The notes: generated from the sequence alone by a model not told the origin. A stretch of DNA of 64,000 nt from Halorubrum ezzemoulense DSM 17463 (GCF_002114285.1 NZ_NEDJ01000009.1:1-64000); one strand, 5' to 3'. Shown: positions 33,423 to 42,430, numbered from the stretch's first letter. Translations and numbers: made by a program.

Positions 33423-34658
33423 ATGGACGCGCTCGTGCGGCCGACGGTCGACCCGGCGTTCGCGGCCGGGGCGCTTGCCTTCCTCCTCGCCGGGGTCGCG
33501 CTCGGGACCGCGAGCGGGCTGGTCCCGGGGCTCCACGCCAACAACTTCGCGCTGCTCTTGGCCGGGTTCGCGCCGTCGGTACCCGCCGATCCGCTGTTCG
33601 TCGGGGTCGCGATGCTCGGCGCCGGCGTCGTCCACTCGTTCCTCGACATCGTCCCCGCGCTCGCGCTGGGCGTCCCCGACGCCGCGACCGCGGTCGCCGC
33701 GCTTCCCGGTCATCGGTTGGTGATCGCGGGGCGGGGGAGAGAGGTGGTCCGCCTCTCCGCCGTCGGCTCTGGGTTGGCGGTCGCGCTCGCGGTGCCGCTG
33801 GCGGGCCCGATCACGTGGCTCATGATCCGGTGGTACCCGACGCTGCGGGCGCACCTCCCGCTGCTGCTCGGCGCCGTCGTCGTCGCGCTCGTCCTGACGG
33901 AGTCGTCGCGGCGGGCGGCGGTCGGCGGACTCGTCGCCTTCCTCGCGAGCGCCGCGCTCGGCCTCGCGACGCTCGACGCCGACCCCGCGGCCCCGCTGTC
34001 GACCGGCGGCGTCCTCGCGCCGCTCTTCGCCGGGCTGTTCGGCGTTCCGGTCCTCGTCGACGCGCTCGGCGGCGACGGCGTCCCGCCGCAGGCCGACCCG
34101 CAGATCGCGATGGACGCGCGCGACCTCGGAACGAGCGCCGGTGCCGGCTCGCTCGCCGGCGCGGTGGTCGGCTACGTGCCGGGCGTGTCGGCAGCCATCG
34201 CCGCCGTGGCCGCGATGCCGGCGGTGCCCTCCGAGTCGGTCGACCGCGGGTTCGTGGTGGCGACGAGCGGCGCGAACACCGCGAACACGATCTTTGCGCT
34301 GTTCGCGCTGGTCGCGCTCGGGACGCCCCGCACGGGCGTGACCGTGGCGATCGACCGCGCTGGCGTGCCGTTCGCGCTCCCGTTGCTGCTCGTCGCGGCC
34401 GCGACCGCGGCGTGTTTCGGGTTCGCGCTGGTCGTGCTCGTCGGCGACCCGTACCTCCGGATCGTCGGGAACGCCGACTACACCCGGCTCTCTGTCGGCG
34501 TGTTGGGGCTGCTCGCGCTCGTTTCGTACGCGTTCGCCGGGGCGTTCGGCGTCGGCGTCCTGATCGTCGCCGGCGCGCTGGGGCTCGCCCCGCCCCGGGT
34601 CGGCGCGCGGCGCGTCCACCTGATGGGCGTGTTGATCGGACCGCTGATCGCCGGGTGA
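33423..34658 (+). CDS. TctA/DUF112-like membrane transporter
   Basis: The 411-aa protein has about ten to eleven hydrophobic helices with the Gly-rich, Pro-containing motifs of the tripartite tricarboxylate transporter large subunit (TctA): GTASGLVPGLHANNFALLLA near residue 28 and AVVGYVPGVSAAIAAVAAMP near 247. These form duplicated halves. No TctB or TctC partner gene is adjacent, which is usual for archaeal DUF112 members, so it may act alone. The substrate is unknown. The ATG at 33423 follows the S17e gene by 83 bp. Confidence 0.85.
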   Translation: MDALVRPTVDPAFAAGALAFLLAGVALGTASGLVPGLHANNFALLLAGFAPSVPADPLFVGVAMLGAGVVHSFLDIVPALALGVPDAATAVAALPGHRLVIAGRGREVVRLSAVGSGLAVALAVPLAGPITWLMIRWYPTLRAHLPLLLGAVVVALVLTESSRRAAVGGLVAFLASAALGLATLDADPAAPLSTGGVLAPLFAGLFGVPVLVDALGGDGVPPQADPQIAMDARDLGTSAGAGSLAGAVVGYVPGVSAAIAAVAAMPAVPSESVDRGFVVATSGANTANTIFALFALVALGTPRTGVTVAIDRAGVPFALPLLLVAAATAACFGFALVVLVGDPYLRIVGNADYTRLSVGVLGLLALVSYAFAGAFGVGVLIVAGALGLAPPRVGARRVHLMGVLIGPLIAG

Positions 34659-34751
34659 GACGTCGCGGAGACCGCGGCGGGACGCGGCGGATCGCCCGAG
34701 CAGCGGCACGGTACCGTCACGCACGGAGGGTTCCGAGGCAAAGAACAACGG

Positions 34752-34758
34752 TTAAAAG
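34752..34758 (+). promoter_or_regulatory. TATA-like box for the zinc-finger / aEF-1-beta pair
   Basis: TTAAAAG lies 22-28 bp before the ATG at 34780. It probably drives a leaderless bicistronic transcript. Confidence 0.55.
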
Positions 34759-34779
34759 TCGCGGCCGGTAGGTACGTGT

Positions 34780-34959
34780 ATGAGCCAGAGCGACTCTCAA
34801 GCCACCCCGCAGTGCGTCTCCTGTGGGATTCAGGTGTCCGGGATGAACGCCGCGCAGTTCTCCTGCCCGGACTGCGGCGCCACCATCTACCGGTGCGCGA
34901 AGTGCCGGAAGCAGAGCAACCTCTACGAGTGCCACGACTGCGGCTTCCGGGGGCCCTGA
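34780..34959 (+). CDS. Small double zinc-finger protein (HVO_2753-type)
   Basis: This 59-aa gene is short but clear. Four Cys-x2-Cys pairs (Cys12/15, 29/32, 39/42, 51/54) form two zinc fingers, with the conserved [14 protein letters not shown] and CGFRGP ending. It closely matches, from memory, the Haloferax volcanii protein HVO_2753, which binds zinc and affects swarming and biofilm formation. The stop is followed after one base by the aEF-1-beta ATG, so the two are co-translated. The linkage to an elongation-factor gene is common in archaea and suggests a ribosome- or RNA-linked role. Confidence 0.92.
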   Translation: MSQSDSQATPQCVSCGIQVSGMNAAQFSCPDCGATIYRCAKCRKQSNLYECHDCGFRGP

Positions 34960-34960
34960 G

Positions 34961-35227
34961 ATGGGCGACGTCGCCGCCAAGATCAAGGTCATGCCGAACA
35001 GCCCCGAGGTCGACCTCGACGAGCTACAGGACCGGTTGGAGGAGGTCCTCCCCGAGGGCGCGAAGATCCGCGGCTTCGAGCGCGACGACGTCGCGTTCGG
35101 GCTGGTCGCGCTCCTGCCGACCGTCATCGTCCCCGACGGCGCCGGCGGCACCGAGGCCGTCGAGGAGGCGTTCTCGCAGGTCGAGGACGTCGAGTCCGTC
35201 AACGTCGAGAACGTCGGTCGCCTGTAA
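34961..35227 (+). CDS. ef1b: Translation elongation factor 1-beta
   Basis: The 88-aa archaeal EF-1-beta exchanges GDP for GTP on aEF-1-alpha. It shows the full family pattern: [19 protein letters not shown], then [17 protein letters not shown], then [20 protein letters not shown]. It is the second gene of the zinc-finger pair, only one base from the upstream stop. Length is typical. Confidence 0.96.
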   Translation: MGDVAAKIKVMPNSPEVDLDELQDRLEEVLPEGAKIRGFERDDVAFGLVALLPTVIVPDGAGGTEAVEEAFSQVEDVESVNVENVGRL

Positions 35228-35325
35228 GGCCGGGGCCGCCGTTCGGACGGCACCCGCGGTCCGGGTTTTGCGGTTTCCGTTCCGCTCGGAGAGCCGCCGC
35301 TCCGGCGTTCGTGTCGGTCGGCCGA

Positions 35326-35763
35326 TTACCGCCCCGACTCGTAGAACTCCTCGCGGTACACACGCCCGAAGGCGTTGCGCCGGAGGGTGCTGGCCGCCGC
35401 GTCCGGCTCCTCTTGGTACGTCGCCGCGACGACGGTGTCCGCGAAGGGAATCGGGTGCCAGACGACGTTGTCGACGCTGTCGGAGCCGATCCGTACGACC
35501 GCGTCCTCGTCGAACTCGCTGTCGGCGAGCCACGCGTCGAACTCGTCGCCCTCGCCGACGTGGACCGCGAGCAGCTCGGCGAACGTCGCGTCGCGGGCGG
35601 TTCGGATCACCTCAGGGGTGACGCGCTCGTCGTACTCGTCGGCGCCGAACGACATCGCCTTCGTCGCCTCGCGGACGACCACCTGCGCGACCGGACCGAC
35701 CTCCTCGTACCGTTCGAGCGCCTCGGCGCGCGTCTGGGGGGCGAACGTGCCTCTGGTCTCCAT
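35326..35763 (-). CDS. DUF5809-type haloarchaeal protein
   Basis: An acidic 145-aa protein with alternating helices and strands; notable segments are METRGTFAPQTRAEALERYE at the start and WHPIPFADTVVAATYQEEP near residue 103. No catalytic motif is clear. The ATG at 35763 is chosen over an in-frame GTG two codons upstream. It is 36 bp downstream of the DUF5810-type gene on the same strand; the two families are, from memory, regular neighbours in haloarchaea, which suggests a joint function. Confidence 0.72.
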   Translation of the reverse strand: METRGTFAPQTRAEALERYEEVGPVAQVVVREATKAMSFGADEYDERVTPEVIRTARDATFAELLAVHVGEGDEFDAWLADSEFDEDAVVRIGSDSVDNVVWHPIPFADTVVAATYQEEPDAAASTLRRNAFGRVYREEFYESGR

Positions 35764-35799
35764 GGACACGATTGACCGGGGGCGGGCAAGGGCGTTCCG

Positions 35800-36255
35800 C
35801 TACGCGGCGGGGTCGGGGTCGGCGGAATCGGACTCCTCATCGGCGTCGTCTGCGGCCGCGTTTCTGGTCATCTCGCGCGCCTCGCGGAGCGCTTCGGCGA
35901 CCGCTGGGTCGTCGACGGCGTCGGGATCCGGGACGCCGGCCCCGGAAGCGGGGTCGGCGTGGCCGTGGTCGTGAGCGTGGTCTGAGGGAGCCGCGTCCCC
36001 GCCCGACCCCATTCCGACGTCCGGGCGGCCTCGGGGGACCGTGTCCTCGAACACCTCGTCGTACTCGGCGTCGTCGGCGTGCGGCGTCACCTCGGCCGCG
36101 AGTTCCGCCGGTTCGCGGTCGCTCCAGTCGTCGACGCGTTCGTCGAGCCACGCCTCGTGGTCGCCGCCGTGGAGCATCGCCGTGAACGCGAGGTGATGCG
36201 CGAGGTGTTCGCCGTCGCGCTGCGGGGTGTCGCAGACGGGGCACGCGTATCCCAT
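35800..36255 (-). CDS. DUF5810-type zinc-finger protein
   Basis: The 151-aa protein has a C2H2-like N-terminal site, CPVCDTPQRDGEHLAHHLAF (Cys5, Cys8 and His17/20/21), followed by a helix and an acidic, disordered C-terminal half rich in Asp, Pro and His (DHAHDHGHADP near residue 93). That His stretch might bind metal. It is the first gene of a two-gene unit with the DUF5809-type gene and is divergent from aIF2-gamma (182 bp). Unknown function. Confidence 0.75.
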   Translation of the reverse strand: MGYACPVCDTPQRDGEHLAHHLAFTAMLHGGDHEAWLDERVDDWSDREPAELAAEVTPHADDAEYDEVFEDTVPRGRPDVGMGSGGDAAPSDHAHDHGHADPASGAGVPDPDAVDDPAVAEALREAREMTRNAAADDADEESDSADPDPAA

Positions 36256-36425
36256 GTCGGTCGAAGATTCGCGGGTGAGCCGTAAAGCCGCGTCGAAGGT
36301 GGAGCGCCCCGCGCCGAACGGCGACCGCTCGCGACCTCGCCCCGGGTTGTCGCGCGCGCTGACGCCGCTATAACAGCAACTTTATCACTCGCACGGGGCG
36401 AAATTCGCATAAGACTACTCCGTTA

Positions 36426-36430
36426 GGAGG
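36426..36430 (+). promoter_or_regulatory. Strong Shine-Dalgarno site for aIF2-gamma
   Basis: GGAGG ends 7 bases before the GTG start at 36438. A TATA-like TTTATCA lies near 36381-36387, so the transcript should have a leader of roughly 30 nt. This differs from most genes in the window, which appear leaderless. Confidence 0.7.
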
Positions 36431-36437
36431 TCCAACA

Positions 36438-37682
36438 GTGACTGAAGCCAACACACAACCGGAGGTGAACATCGGTCTCGTCGGTCACGTCGACCACGGG
36501 AAGACGACGCTCGTACAGGCGTTGTCCGGCTCGTGGACCGACCAGCACAGCGAGGAGATGAAACGCGGCATCTCGATTCGGCTGGGGTACGCGGACGCGA
36601 CGTTCCGGCGCTGCCCCGGCGTCGACGAGCCCGAGTGTTACACCGTCGACGAGGAGTGCGAGGACGGCTCCGAGAGCGAACCGATCCGAACGGTGTCGTT
36701 CGTCGACGCGCCGGGCCACGAGACGCTGATGGCGACGATGCTCTCGGGCGCGTCGATCATGGACGGGGCGGTCCTAGTCGTGAGCGCGACCGAGGACGTC
36801 CCGCAGGCCCAGACGGAAGAGCACCTGATGGCGCTCGATCTCATCGGGATCGAGAACATCGTCATCGCGCAGAACAAGGTCGACCTGGTGAGCCGCGACC
36901 GCGCCGTCGACAACTACGAGCAGATCCAGGAGTTCGTCGAGGGAACCGTCGCGGAGGACGCGCCGATCGTCCCCGTCTCGGCCCAGCAGGAGGTCAACCT
37001 CGACCTACTCATCGACGCGGTCGAGTCCGAGATCCCGACGCCGGACCGCGACCCGGGCGAGAGCGCCCGGATGTACGCCGCCCGCTCGTTCGACATCAAC
37101 CGCCCCGGCGCGACCGCCGAGGACCTGAAGGGCGGCGTCGTCGGCGGATCGCTCGTCAGCGGCGAGCTGTCGGTCGGCGACGGGCTGGAGATCCGACCGG
37201 GGCGCGAGGTGGACGAGGAAGGCCAGACGGAGTGGCGGCCGCTGGAGACGACCGTCCGGTCGCTCCAAGCCGGCAACCGCGACGTCGACACCGCCCACCC
37301 GGGCGGCCTCCTCGGCGTCGGCACCGGGCTCGACCCGAGCCTGACGAAGGGCGACGCCCTCGCCGGCCAGGTCGCCGGCGAGCCGGGGACGCTCCCCCCG
37401 ACCCGCGAGGAGTTCGAGATGACGGTCGACCTGCTCGAGCGCGTCGTCGGCAAGGAAGACGACGAGAGCGGCGAGAGCGACATCGAGGAGATCAGCACCG
37501 GCGAGCCCCTGATGCTCACGGTCGGTACCGCGACGACGGTCGGCGCGGTGACGAGCGCGCGCGACGGTGAGTGCGAGGTGAGCCTCAAGCGGCCCGTCTG
37601 CGCCGAGGAGGGCGCGCAGATCGCGATCAACCGGCGCGTCGGCGCGCGCTGGCGGCTCATCGGCGTCGGAACGCTCACGTAG
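36438..37682 (+). CDS. eif2g: Translation initiation factor 2, gamma subunit
   Basis: The 414-aa GTPase brings initiator Met-tRNA to the small subunit. GTP-binding motifs are [10 protein letters not shown] (P-loop, residue 12), [10 protein letters not shown] (switch I), [12 protein letters not shown] (switch II) and NKVDLV. The zinc-knuckle region (about residues 55-75) has only three Cys (RCPG, PECY, EECE) instead of the usual four, so zinc may not bind. The two beta-barrel domains follow. The start is GTG with a strong Shine-Dalgarno. The PIN-domain gene follows after one base, then Rpo7; this order is widely kept in Euryarchaeota. Confidence 0.97.
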   Translation: MTEANTQPEVNIGLVGHVDHGKTTLVQALSGSWTDQHSEEMKRGISIRLGYADATFRRCPGVDEPECYTVDEECEDGSESEPIRTVSFVDAPGHETLMATMLSGASIMDGAVLVVSATEDVPQAQTEEHLMALDLIGIENIVIAQNKVDLVSRDRAVDNYEQIQEFVEGTVAEDAPIVPVSAQQEVNLDLLIDAVESEIPTPDRDPGESARMYAARSFDINRPGATAEDLKGGVVGGSLVSGELSVGDGLEIRPGREVDEEGQTEWRPLETTVRSLQAGNRDVDTAHPGGLLGVGTGLDPSLTKGDALAGQVAGEPGTLPPTREEFEMTVDLLERVVGKEDDESGESDIEEISTGEPLMLTVGTATTVGAVTSARDGECEVSLKRPVCAEEGAQIAINRRVGARWRLIGVGTLT

Positions 37683-37683
37683 C

Positions 37684-38145
37684 GTGGCCGACGACGCCCC
37701 CGCAGACGGTCCCGACGCGACGCCCGCGGACGACGACCGCGCAGAGGGGCTCGGGGGAAGCGGCGTTCCCGTCGTCGCGCTCGACGCGAGCGCGCTGATG
37801 GCGCCGGTCGAGGCCGACCTGCGGCTGTTCGAGGAGTTGGATCGGCTCCTCGGCGGCTACGAGACCGTGGTGCCGGCGGCGGTCCTGGCGGAGCTCGACG
37901 GGCTTCAGGCCGGGAACGGCGCGGAGGCGACCGCGGCGAGCGTGGGCGCGGACCTCGCGGAGCGGGCGGAGGCGGTGGAGACGGACGAATCGTACGCCGA
38001 CGACGCGCTCGTCGCCTTGGCCGCGGCCGGCCGGGTCGACGCCGTCGTCACCAACGACGGCCCCCTCGCGAAACGGGTGCTGGCGGCGGACGCACCAGTA
38101 ATCGGTTTAAGGGGTCGGAACACACTGGCGATAACGGAACCCTAG
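37684..38145 (+). CDS. PIN domain ribonuclease-like protein
   Basis: The 153-aa protein starts at GTG one base after the aIF2-gamma stop. After a 28-residue acidic lead comes a PIN domain with the acidic catalytic set: Asp in VVALDASALMAP, Glu in AVLAELDGLQ, Asp pair in YADDALVALA and Asp in VVTNDGPLAKR. This is the Fcf1/Utp23-like or VapC9-like group kept beside aIF2-gamma in archaea, thought to act in rRNA processing rather than as a toxin, and no antitoxin gene is present. It is followed after 21 bp by Rpo7. Confidence 0.87.
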   Translation: MADDAPADGPDATPADDDRAEGLGGSGVPVVALDASALMAPVEADLRLFEELDRLLGGYETVVPAAVLAELDGLQAGNGAEATAASVGADLAERAEAVETDESYADDALVALAAAGRVDAVVTNDGPLAKRVLAADAPVIGLRGRNTLAITEP

Positions 38146-38166
38146 CGGCCGCGGACAACCAACAAC

Positions 38167-38742
38167 ATGTACAAACGAGTTCGACTCAAGGACACGGTCG
38201 AGGTCCCGCCGAAGCACTTGGCGGACGTCACCGACGAGCGGGTGAAAGCCCTGCTTCAGGACAAGCTGGAAGGACGGATGGACGAGGACGTCGGCAGCGT
38301 CGTGAGCGTCATCGAGGTTCACGACATCGGCGAGGGGGCGGTGTTACACAACCGGCCCGGCGTCTACTACGAGGCGGAGTTCGACGCGCTCACCTACGAC
38401 CCCGACATGCAGGAGGTCGCCGACGGAACCGTCGTCGAGACGGTCGAGTTCGGCGCCTTCGTCGGGATCGGACCGGTGGACGGGCTGCTCCACGTCTCGC
38501 AGATCACCGACGAGTACCTCACGTTCGACGGCGCGAACCAGCAGCTCGCCTCGTCGGACTCCGACAAGACGCTCGGGGTCGACGACGCGGTGCGCGTCCG
38601 CGTCGTCACCAAGAGCATCGACGAGCGCAACCCCCGGGACTCGAAGATCGGGCTCACGGCGAAACAGCCCGGCCTCGGGAAGCACGACTGGCTCGAAGGG
38701 CAGCGGAAGCACCGCGAACAGACCGGTGAGGAGGCCGACTGA
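38167..38742 (+). CDS. rpoE1: DNA-directed RNA polymerase subunit E' (Rpo7)
   Basis: The 191-aa stalk subunit of archaeal RNA polymerase starts MYKRVRLKDTVEVPP, the conserved Rpo7 N-terminal domain. It continues into an S1 RNA-binding domain (about 80-165, VETVEFGAFVGIGPVDGLLH). It contacts nascent RNA and helps open the promoter. The stop overlaps the Spt4 start by one base. Length is typical of the family. Confidence 0.97.
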   Translation: MYKRVRLKDTVEVPPKHLADVTDERVKALLQDKLEGRMDEDVGSVVSVIEVHDIGEGAVLHNRPGVYYEAEFDALTYDPDMQEVADGTVVETVEFGAFVGIGPVDGLLHVSQITDEYLTFDGANQQLASSDSDKTLGVDDAVRVRVVTKSIDERNPRDSKIGLTAKQPGLGKHDWLEGQRKHREQTGEEAD

Positions 38743-38939
38743 TGGCCGAGGACCGCCTGGCGTGCCGGGAGTGTCACCACGTCAACGACCCGGACGCTCA
38801 GACCTGCGCGCTCTGCGGGTCGTCGTCGCTGACGGAGGACTGGGCGGGCTACGTCATCATCACCAAGCCCGAGGACAGCGATATCGCCGAGGAGATGAAC
38901 GTCTCCGAGGCGGGCGCGTACGCGCTCAAGGTGCGGTGA
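38742..38939 (+). CDS. spt4: Transcription elongation factor Spt4 (RpoE'')
   Basis: The 65-aa zinc protein has Cys8-x2-Cys11 and Cys22-x2-Cys25, then the DWAGYVIITKPEDSDIAEEM segment that pairs with the Spt5 NGN domain. It forms the Spt4/5 clamp that raises polymerase processivity. It overlaps the Rpo7 stop by one base, which suggests coupled translation and matches their joint job at the polymerase. Confidence 0.96.
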   Translation: MAEDRLACRECHHVNDPDAQTCALCGSSSLTEDWAGYVIITKPEDSDIAEEMNVSEAGAYALKVR

Positions 38940-38967
38940 CTCAACGCCGCGCCGCCGGACGAAGCCG

Positions 38968-39606
38968 ATGAGCGACCCGCTCCTCACCCTCCCCGAATCG
39001 CTCCGCGACGCCTTCAAGGAGCCGCTGGGACCGGTGACGACGGACGCCGGCGCGCTCTTGGAGGCCGTCGACGAGGCCCGCGAGCGACGCGGCTCGTCCG
39101 CGGGGGGACCGCCGCAGCTGATCGCGGTCGGCGACGTGGTCACCTACCACCTCCGAGAGGCCGGCCGCGTCCCGGACGTGGCGTTGGTCGACGGGAAGAC
39201 GGAGCGCGAGGCGGTCCGCGAGGAGATCGAGACCGCGCTCGCGGCGACGGAGGAGCGGCGGATCGCGGTCGAAAACCCGGCCGCGGCGCTGTCAGCGGCG
39301 CTGCTCGACGCGCTCGCCGAGGCGCTCGCGGCGGACGAGCCGGTGACGATCGAAGTGACCGGCGAGGAGGACCTGGCGGCGCTGCCGGCGATGCTCGCGG
39401 CCCCGCTCGGGTCCACCGTCGTCTACGGACAGCCCGGCGAGGGGATGGTCCGCGTCGCGGTCACGCCCGAAGCCCGGCGACGGGCTCGGGAACTGTTCGA
39501 GGGGCTCGCCGGCGACACTGCGGCCGGCTACGACGCCCTCGGCGTCGAGCTGAGTGAGAGCGACGATGGTGGCCCGGACGGGAGAGATCCGACGGATCCG
39601 GCGTGA
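38968..39606 (+). CDS. GTP-dependent dephospho-CoA kinase (DUF359)
   Basis: The 212-aa enzyme of the archaeal DUF359 family phosphorylates dephospho-CoA with GTP in the last step of coenzyme A synthesis. Conserved segments are LIAVGDVVTYHL near residue 50, VDGKTERE near 72, and TIEVTGEEDLAALPAMLAAP near 127, plus VVYGQPGEGMV. It lies in the transcription/translation operon, 28 bp after Spt4, a position also common in other Euryarchaeota. The C-terminal 20 residues are an acidic tail. Confidence 0.9.
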   Translation: MSDPLLTLPESLRDAFKEPLGPVTTDAGALLEAVDEARERRGSSAGGPPQLIAVGDVVTYHLREAGRVPDVALVDGKTEREAVREEIETALAATEERRIAVENPAAALSAALLDALAEALAADEPVTIEVTGEEDLAALPAMLAAPLGSTVVYGQPGEGMVRVAVTPEARRRARELFEGLAGDTAAGYDALGVELSESDDGGPDGRDPTDPA

Positions 39607-39638
39607 CGGCCGCCCGAGCGACGCGGCCTCGACCGGCG

Positions 39639-40223
39639 TCACTCGCCGTCGACCGCGACGACGGTCGCCGTGAGGACCCCGAGACCGGCGATCAGTCCGG
39701 CCGCCGTCGCTAGCAGGGGCGTCGTCGGAATCGCTCCCATAGAGAGGTACGGCTCGACGCCGTTGCGGCGGAGCGCTTCGAGGGCCTCGACGCCCCAGTG
39801 CCCGCTCGCCAGCAGGACCAAGCCGACGCCGACGCCGAGTCCGCCGGTGACGAAGCCGATCCCGGTCAGCGCGTCCTCGAGGGCGAGGAACGTCCAGACC
39901 TGGTCGTCGCTCGGTTCGGGACCGCGCGCGAGCCGGCGCTGGAGCGCGACGAGCCCGAGGCCGGCTCCGCCGGCGGCGACCGTCCCCGCCAACACGACTG
40001 CCACGACGCCGAGGTGGGCGGCGAGCGGCGGCCCGGAGAAGTTCGCCTCGCGGACGGCCGGGGGGAGGGTCGCGACGAGCGGGCCCGTCAGTGCCCCGAA
40101 GAGAGCCAGCGTCCCGCAGATCCGGGCCTTTCGGACGGGGGACAGCGGGACGACGACGTTCGCCGCCCGAGTGAGTTCGTACTGCGACCGGTCGGTGGGG
40201 TCGAATCGGGTGTCGTCTGACAT
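39639..40223 (-). CDS. Four-helix membrane protein, haloarchaeal
   Basis: The 194-aa protein has a soluble N-terminus (MSDDTRFDPTDRSQYELTRA) and four transmembrane helices (about 36-56, 70-92, 115-137 and 168-190). Its N-terminal segment with VVPLSPVRKARICGTLALFG looks family-specific, but I cannot name the family with confidence. The ATG at 40223 is preferred over a start 7 codons upstream. It lies on the opposite strand inside the otherwise plus-strand operon and splits dephospho-CoA kinase from S24e. Confidence 0.7.
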   Translation of the reverse strand: MSDDTRFDPTDRSQYELTRAANVVVPLSPVRKARICGTLALFGALTGPLVATLPPAVREANFSGPPLAAHLGVVAVVLAGTVAAGGAGLGLVALQRRLARGPEPSDDQVWTFLALEDALTGIGFVTGGLGVGVGLVLLASGHWGVEALEALRRNGVEPYLSMGAIPTTPLLATAAGLIAGLGVLTATVVAVDGE

Positions 40224-40372
40224 CCGCGTGGTAACGGTACGCACGCACCGGAGGGGGGAAACCCTGACGCCGAACAGTGTGTCTCGTCGGCGGTCGGTCC
40301 AGAGTTCGGCGGCGACACCCCCGCTTCGAAATCCTTTTACAGCTTTCGAGGGGATATACGCCCAACTGAACC

Positions 40373-40678
40373 ATGGACGTCGATATCATCTCCGAGGAGG
40401 AGAACCCGATGCTGCACCGCACGGACATCCGTTTCGAGACGACCCACGAGGAGGCCACGCCTTCCCGACTGTCGGTCCGCGACTCGCTGGCGGCGAAGCT
40501 CGACAAGGACTCCGAGGAGGTCGTCGTCCACGAGCTCGACACGAAGTTCGGCATGCGCAAGACGGTCGGCTACGCGAAGGTGTACGACTCCGCGGCCGAC
40601 GCGCTGGATGTCGAGCAGGACCATATGCTCGAGCGCAACAAGATCGGCGGCGACGAGGCGGACGCCGAGGAAGCGTAA
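40373..40678 (+). CDS. rps24e: 30S ribosomal protein S24e
   Basis: The 101-aa protein shows the S24e signature: MDVDIISEEENPMLHRTDI, then LDKDSEEVVVHELDTKFGM and RKTVGYAKVYDSA. TATA-like CCTTTTAC and GATATA stretches lie about 40 and 20 bp upstream. It is followed after only nine bases by Kae1-Bud32. The S27ae gene often found between these two in archaea is not present here. Confidence 0.96.
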   Translation: MDVDIISEEENPMLHRTDIRFETTHEEATPSRLSVRDSLAAKLDKDSEEVVVHELDTKFGMRKTVGYAKVYDSAADALDVEQDHMLERNKIGGDEADAEEA

Positions 40679-40687
40679 CTCCGCCGG

Positions 40688-42430
40688 ATGCGCGTTCTCG
40701 GCATCGAGGGTACCGCGTGGTGCGCGAGCGCCGCGCTGTACGACGCCGAGGCCGACTCAGTTCTCATCGAATCAGACCCATACGAGCCGGATAGCGGCGG
40801 CATTCACCCGCGCGAGGCCGCCGAACACATGTCGGAGGCGATCCCGGAGGTGGTCGATAGCGTCCTGACCGCCGCCGAGGAGCGACACGGTCCGGACGCG
40901 GTCGACGCGGTCGCCTTCTCTCGCGGCCCCGGGCTCGGTCCCTGCCTCCGGATCGTCGGGACCGCGGCGCGGTCGCTCGCCGGGACGCTCGGCGTCCCGC
41001 TCGTCGGCGTCAACCACATGGTGGCGCACCTCGAGATCGGTCGCCACCGCTCCGGCTTCGACAACCCGGTCTGTCTGAACGCCTCCGGCGCGAACGCGCA
41101 CCTGCTCGGTTACCACGACGGGCGGTACCGGGTCCTCGGCGAGACGATGGACGCCGGGGTGGGCAACGCGATAGACAAGTTCACGCGCCACGTCGGGTGG
41201 AGCCACCCCGGCGGACCGAAGGTGGAGTCGGCGGCCGCCGAGTTCGCGACGGGCGCGGGCGAGGTCGGCAGCGAAGGGGAAGGGGCCGGAGGCGAGGAGG
41301 GGTCGGCCGCCGAGACCGACCTCCTCGATCTCCCCTACGTGGTCAAGGGGATGGACTTCTCGTTTTCGGGGATCAGCTCGGCCGCCAACGACGCCGCGGA
41401 CAGCGGCGTCCCCGTCGAGGAGATCTGCTTTTCGCTCCAGGAGCACGTGTTCGCGATGCTGACGGAGGTCTCGGAGCGCGCGCTGTCGCTGACCGGCGCG
41501 GACGAGCTCGTGTTGGGCGGCGGCGTCGCACAGAACGACCGGCTGCGGGAGATGTTGGCGACGATGTGCGAGGCCCGCGGCGCCGACTTCCACGCGCCGG
41601 AACCGCGATTCCTCAGGGACAACGCCGGGATGATCGCCGTGTTGGGCGCGAAGATGGCCGCCGCCGGGGACACCGTCCCGATCGCGGAGTCCGCGGTCGA
41701 CCCGAGCTTCCGGCCGGATCAGGTGCCGGTGACGTGGCGAGACGGGGAGTCGGTCGCGCGCGGACGCGGGGGGGCCGAGTCGCGAAGCGCGGCGCGCGAC
41801 GCGGAGGCGGACCGCCGCGGCGCGGAGGCGACCGTGACGGTCGAGGGGACGGACGGCGACCGGCGCGTGGTCAAGCGACGGGTGCCGAAGTCGTACCGAC
41901 ACCCCGAACTCGACCGGACGATCAGGCGCGACCGGACCGTCGCGGAGGCCCGGCTGACGAGCGAGGCGCGGCGCGCCGGCGTGTCGACGCCGCTCGTGTA
42001 CGACGTCGACCTCGCGGAGGCGACGTTGACGCTCCAGCACGTCGGGGAGCGCGACCTCGCGGCCGCCCTCGACGAGGGGACGGCGGAGGCCGTCGGTCGC
42101 CACCTCGCGCGGCTCCACGGCGCCGAGATGGTCCACGGCGACCCGACGACGCGGAACGTTCGGGTGTCGAAGCGCGGCGAGCGCACGGAACGCGACGGGC
42201 GGTCGAGCCCGCCGCCCGAGACGTACCTCATCGACTTCGGGCTCGGCTACCACACGGGCCACGTCGAGGACCACGCGATGGACCTCCACGTGTTCGAGGG
42301 GTCGGTCCGGGCGACCGCGACGGAACCCGGCCCGTTGCTAGCGGCGTTCGAGAGCGGGTACGAGGCCGGCGGCGACGAAGCGGTCCTCGACCGACTCCGA
42401 GACGTGGCGGACCGCGGCCGCTACCGGTGA
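40688..42430 (+). CDS. kae1-bud32: Kae1-Bud32 fusion: tRNA threonylcarbamoyladenosine synthase with kinase/ATPase
   Basis: The 580-aa protein fuses two subunits of the KEOPS complex that makes t6A37 in ANN-decoding tRNAs. The Kae1 part (1-about 355) has the metal-binding His110 and His114 (NHMVAHLEIG), MDAGVGNAIDKFTR and LVLGGGVAQNDRLREML. An acidic Gly/Glu-rich loop is inserted at about 188-215. A linker leads into Bud32 (about 385-580) with VHGDPTTRNV as the catalytic loop and LIDFGLGYHT as the DFG-like motif. Such fusions are regular in haloarchaea and some methanogens. The gene ends the translation block that began with aIF2-gamma. Confidence 0.96.
   Translation: MRVLGIEGTAWCASAALYDAEADSVLIESDPYEPDSGGIHPREAAEHMSEAIPEVVDSVLTAAEERHGPDAVDAVAFSRGPGLGPCLRIVGTAARSLAGTLGVPLVGVNHMVAHLEIGRHRSGFDNPVCLNASGANAHLLGYHDGRYRVLGETMDAGVGNAIDKFTRHVGWSHPGGPKVESAAAEFATGAGEVGSEGEGAGGEEGSAAETDLLDLPYVVKGMDFSFSGISSAANDAADSGVPVEEICFSLQEHVFAMLTEVSERALSLTGADELVLGGGVAQNDRLREMLATMCEARGADFHAPEPRFLRDNAGMIAVLGAKMAAAGDTVPIAESAVDPSFRPDQVPVTWRDGESVARGRGGAESRSAARDAEADRRGAEATVTVEGTDGDRRVVKRRVPKSYRHPELDRTIRRDRTVAEARLTSEARRAGVSTPLVYDVDLAEATLTLQHVGERDLAAALDEGTAEAVGRHLARLHGAEMVHGDPTTRNVRVSKRGERTERDGRSSPPPETYLIDFGLGYHTGHVEDHAMDLHVFEGSVRATATEPGPLLAAFESGYEAGGDEAVLDRLRDVADRGRYR

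Noticed and set aside
36254-36373. 39-codon open frame overlapping the start of the DUF5810-type gene
   Set aside because: It overlaps a supported gene start, is Arg/Pro-rich and has no motif or ribosome-binding site.
37684-38145. VapC toxin of a toxin-antitoxin pair
   Set aside because: No antitoxin gene is adjacent, and the gene sits in a conserved translation/transcription operon.
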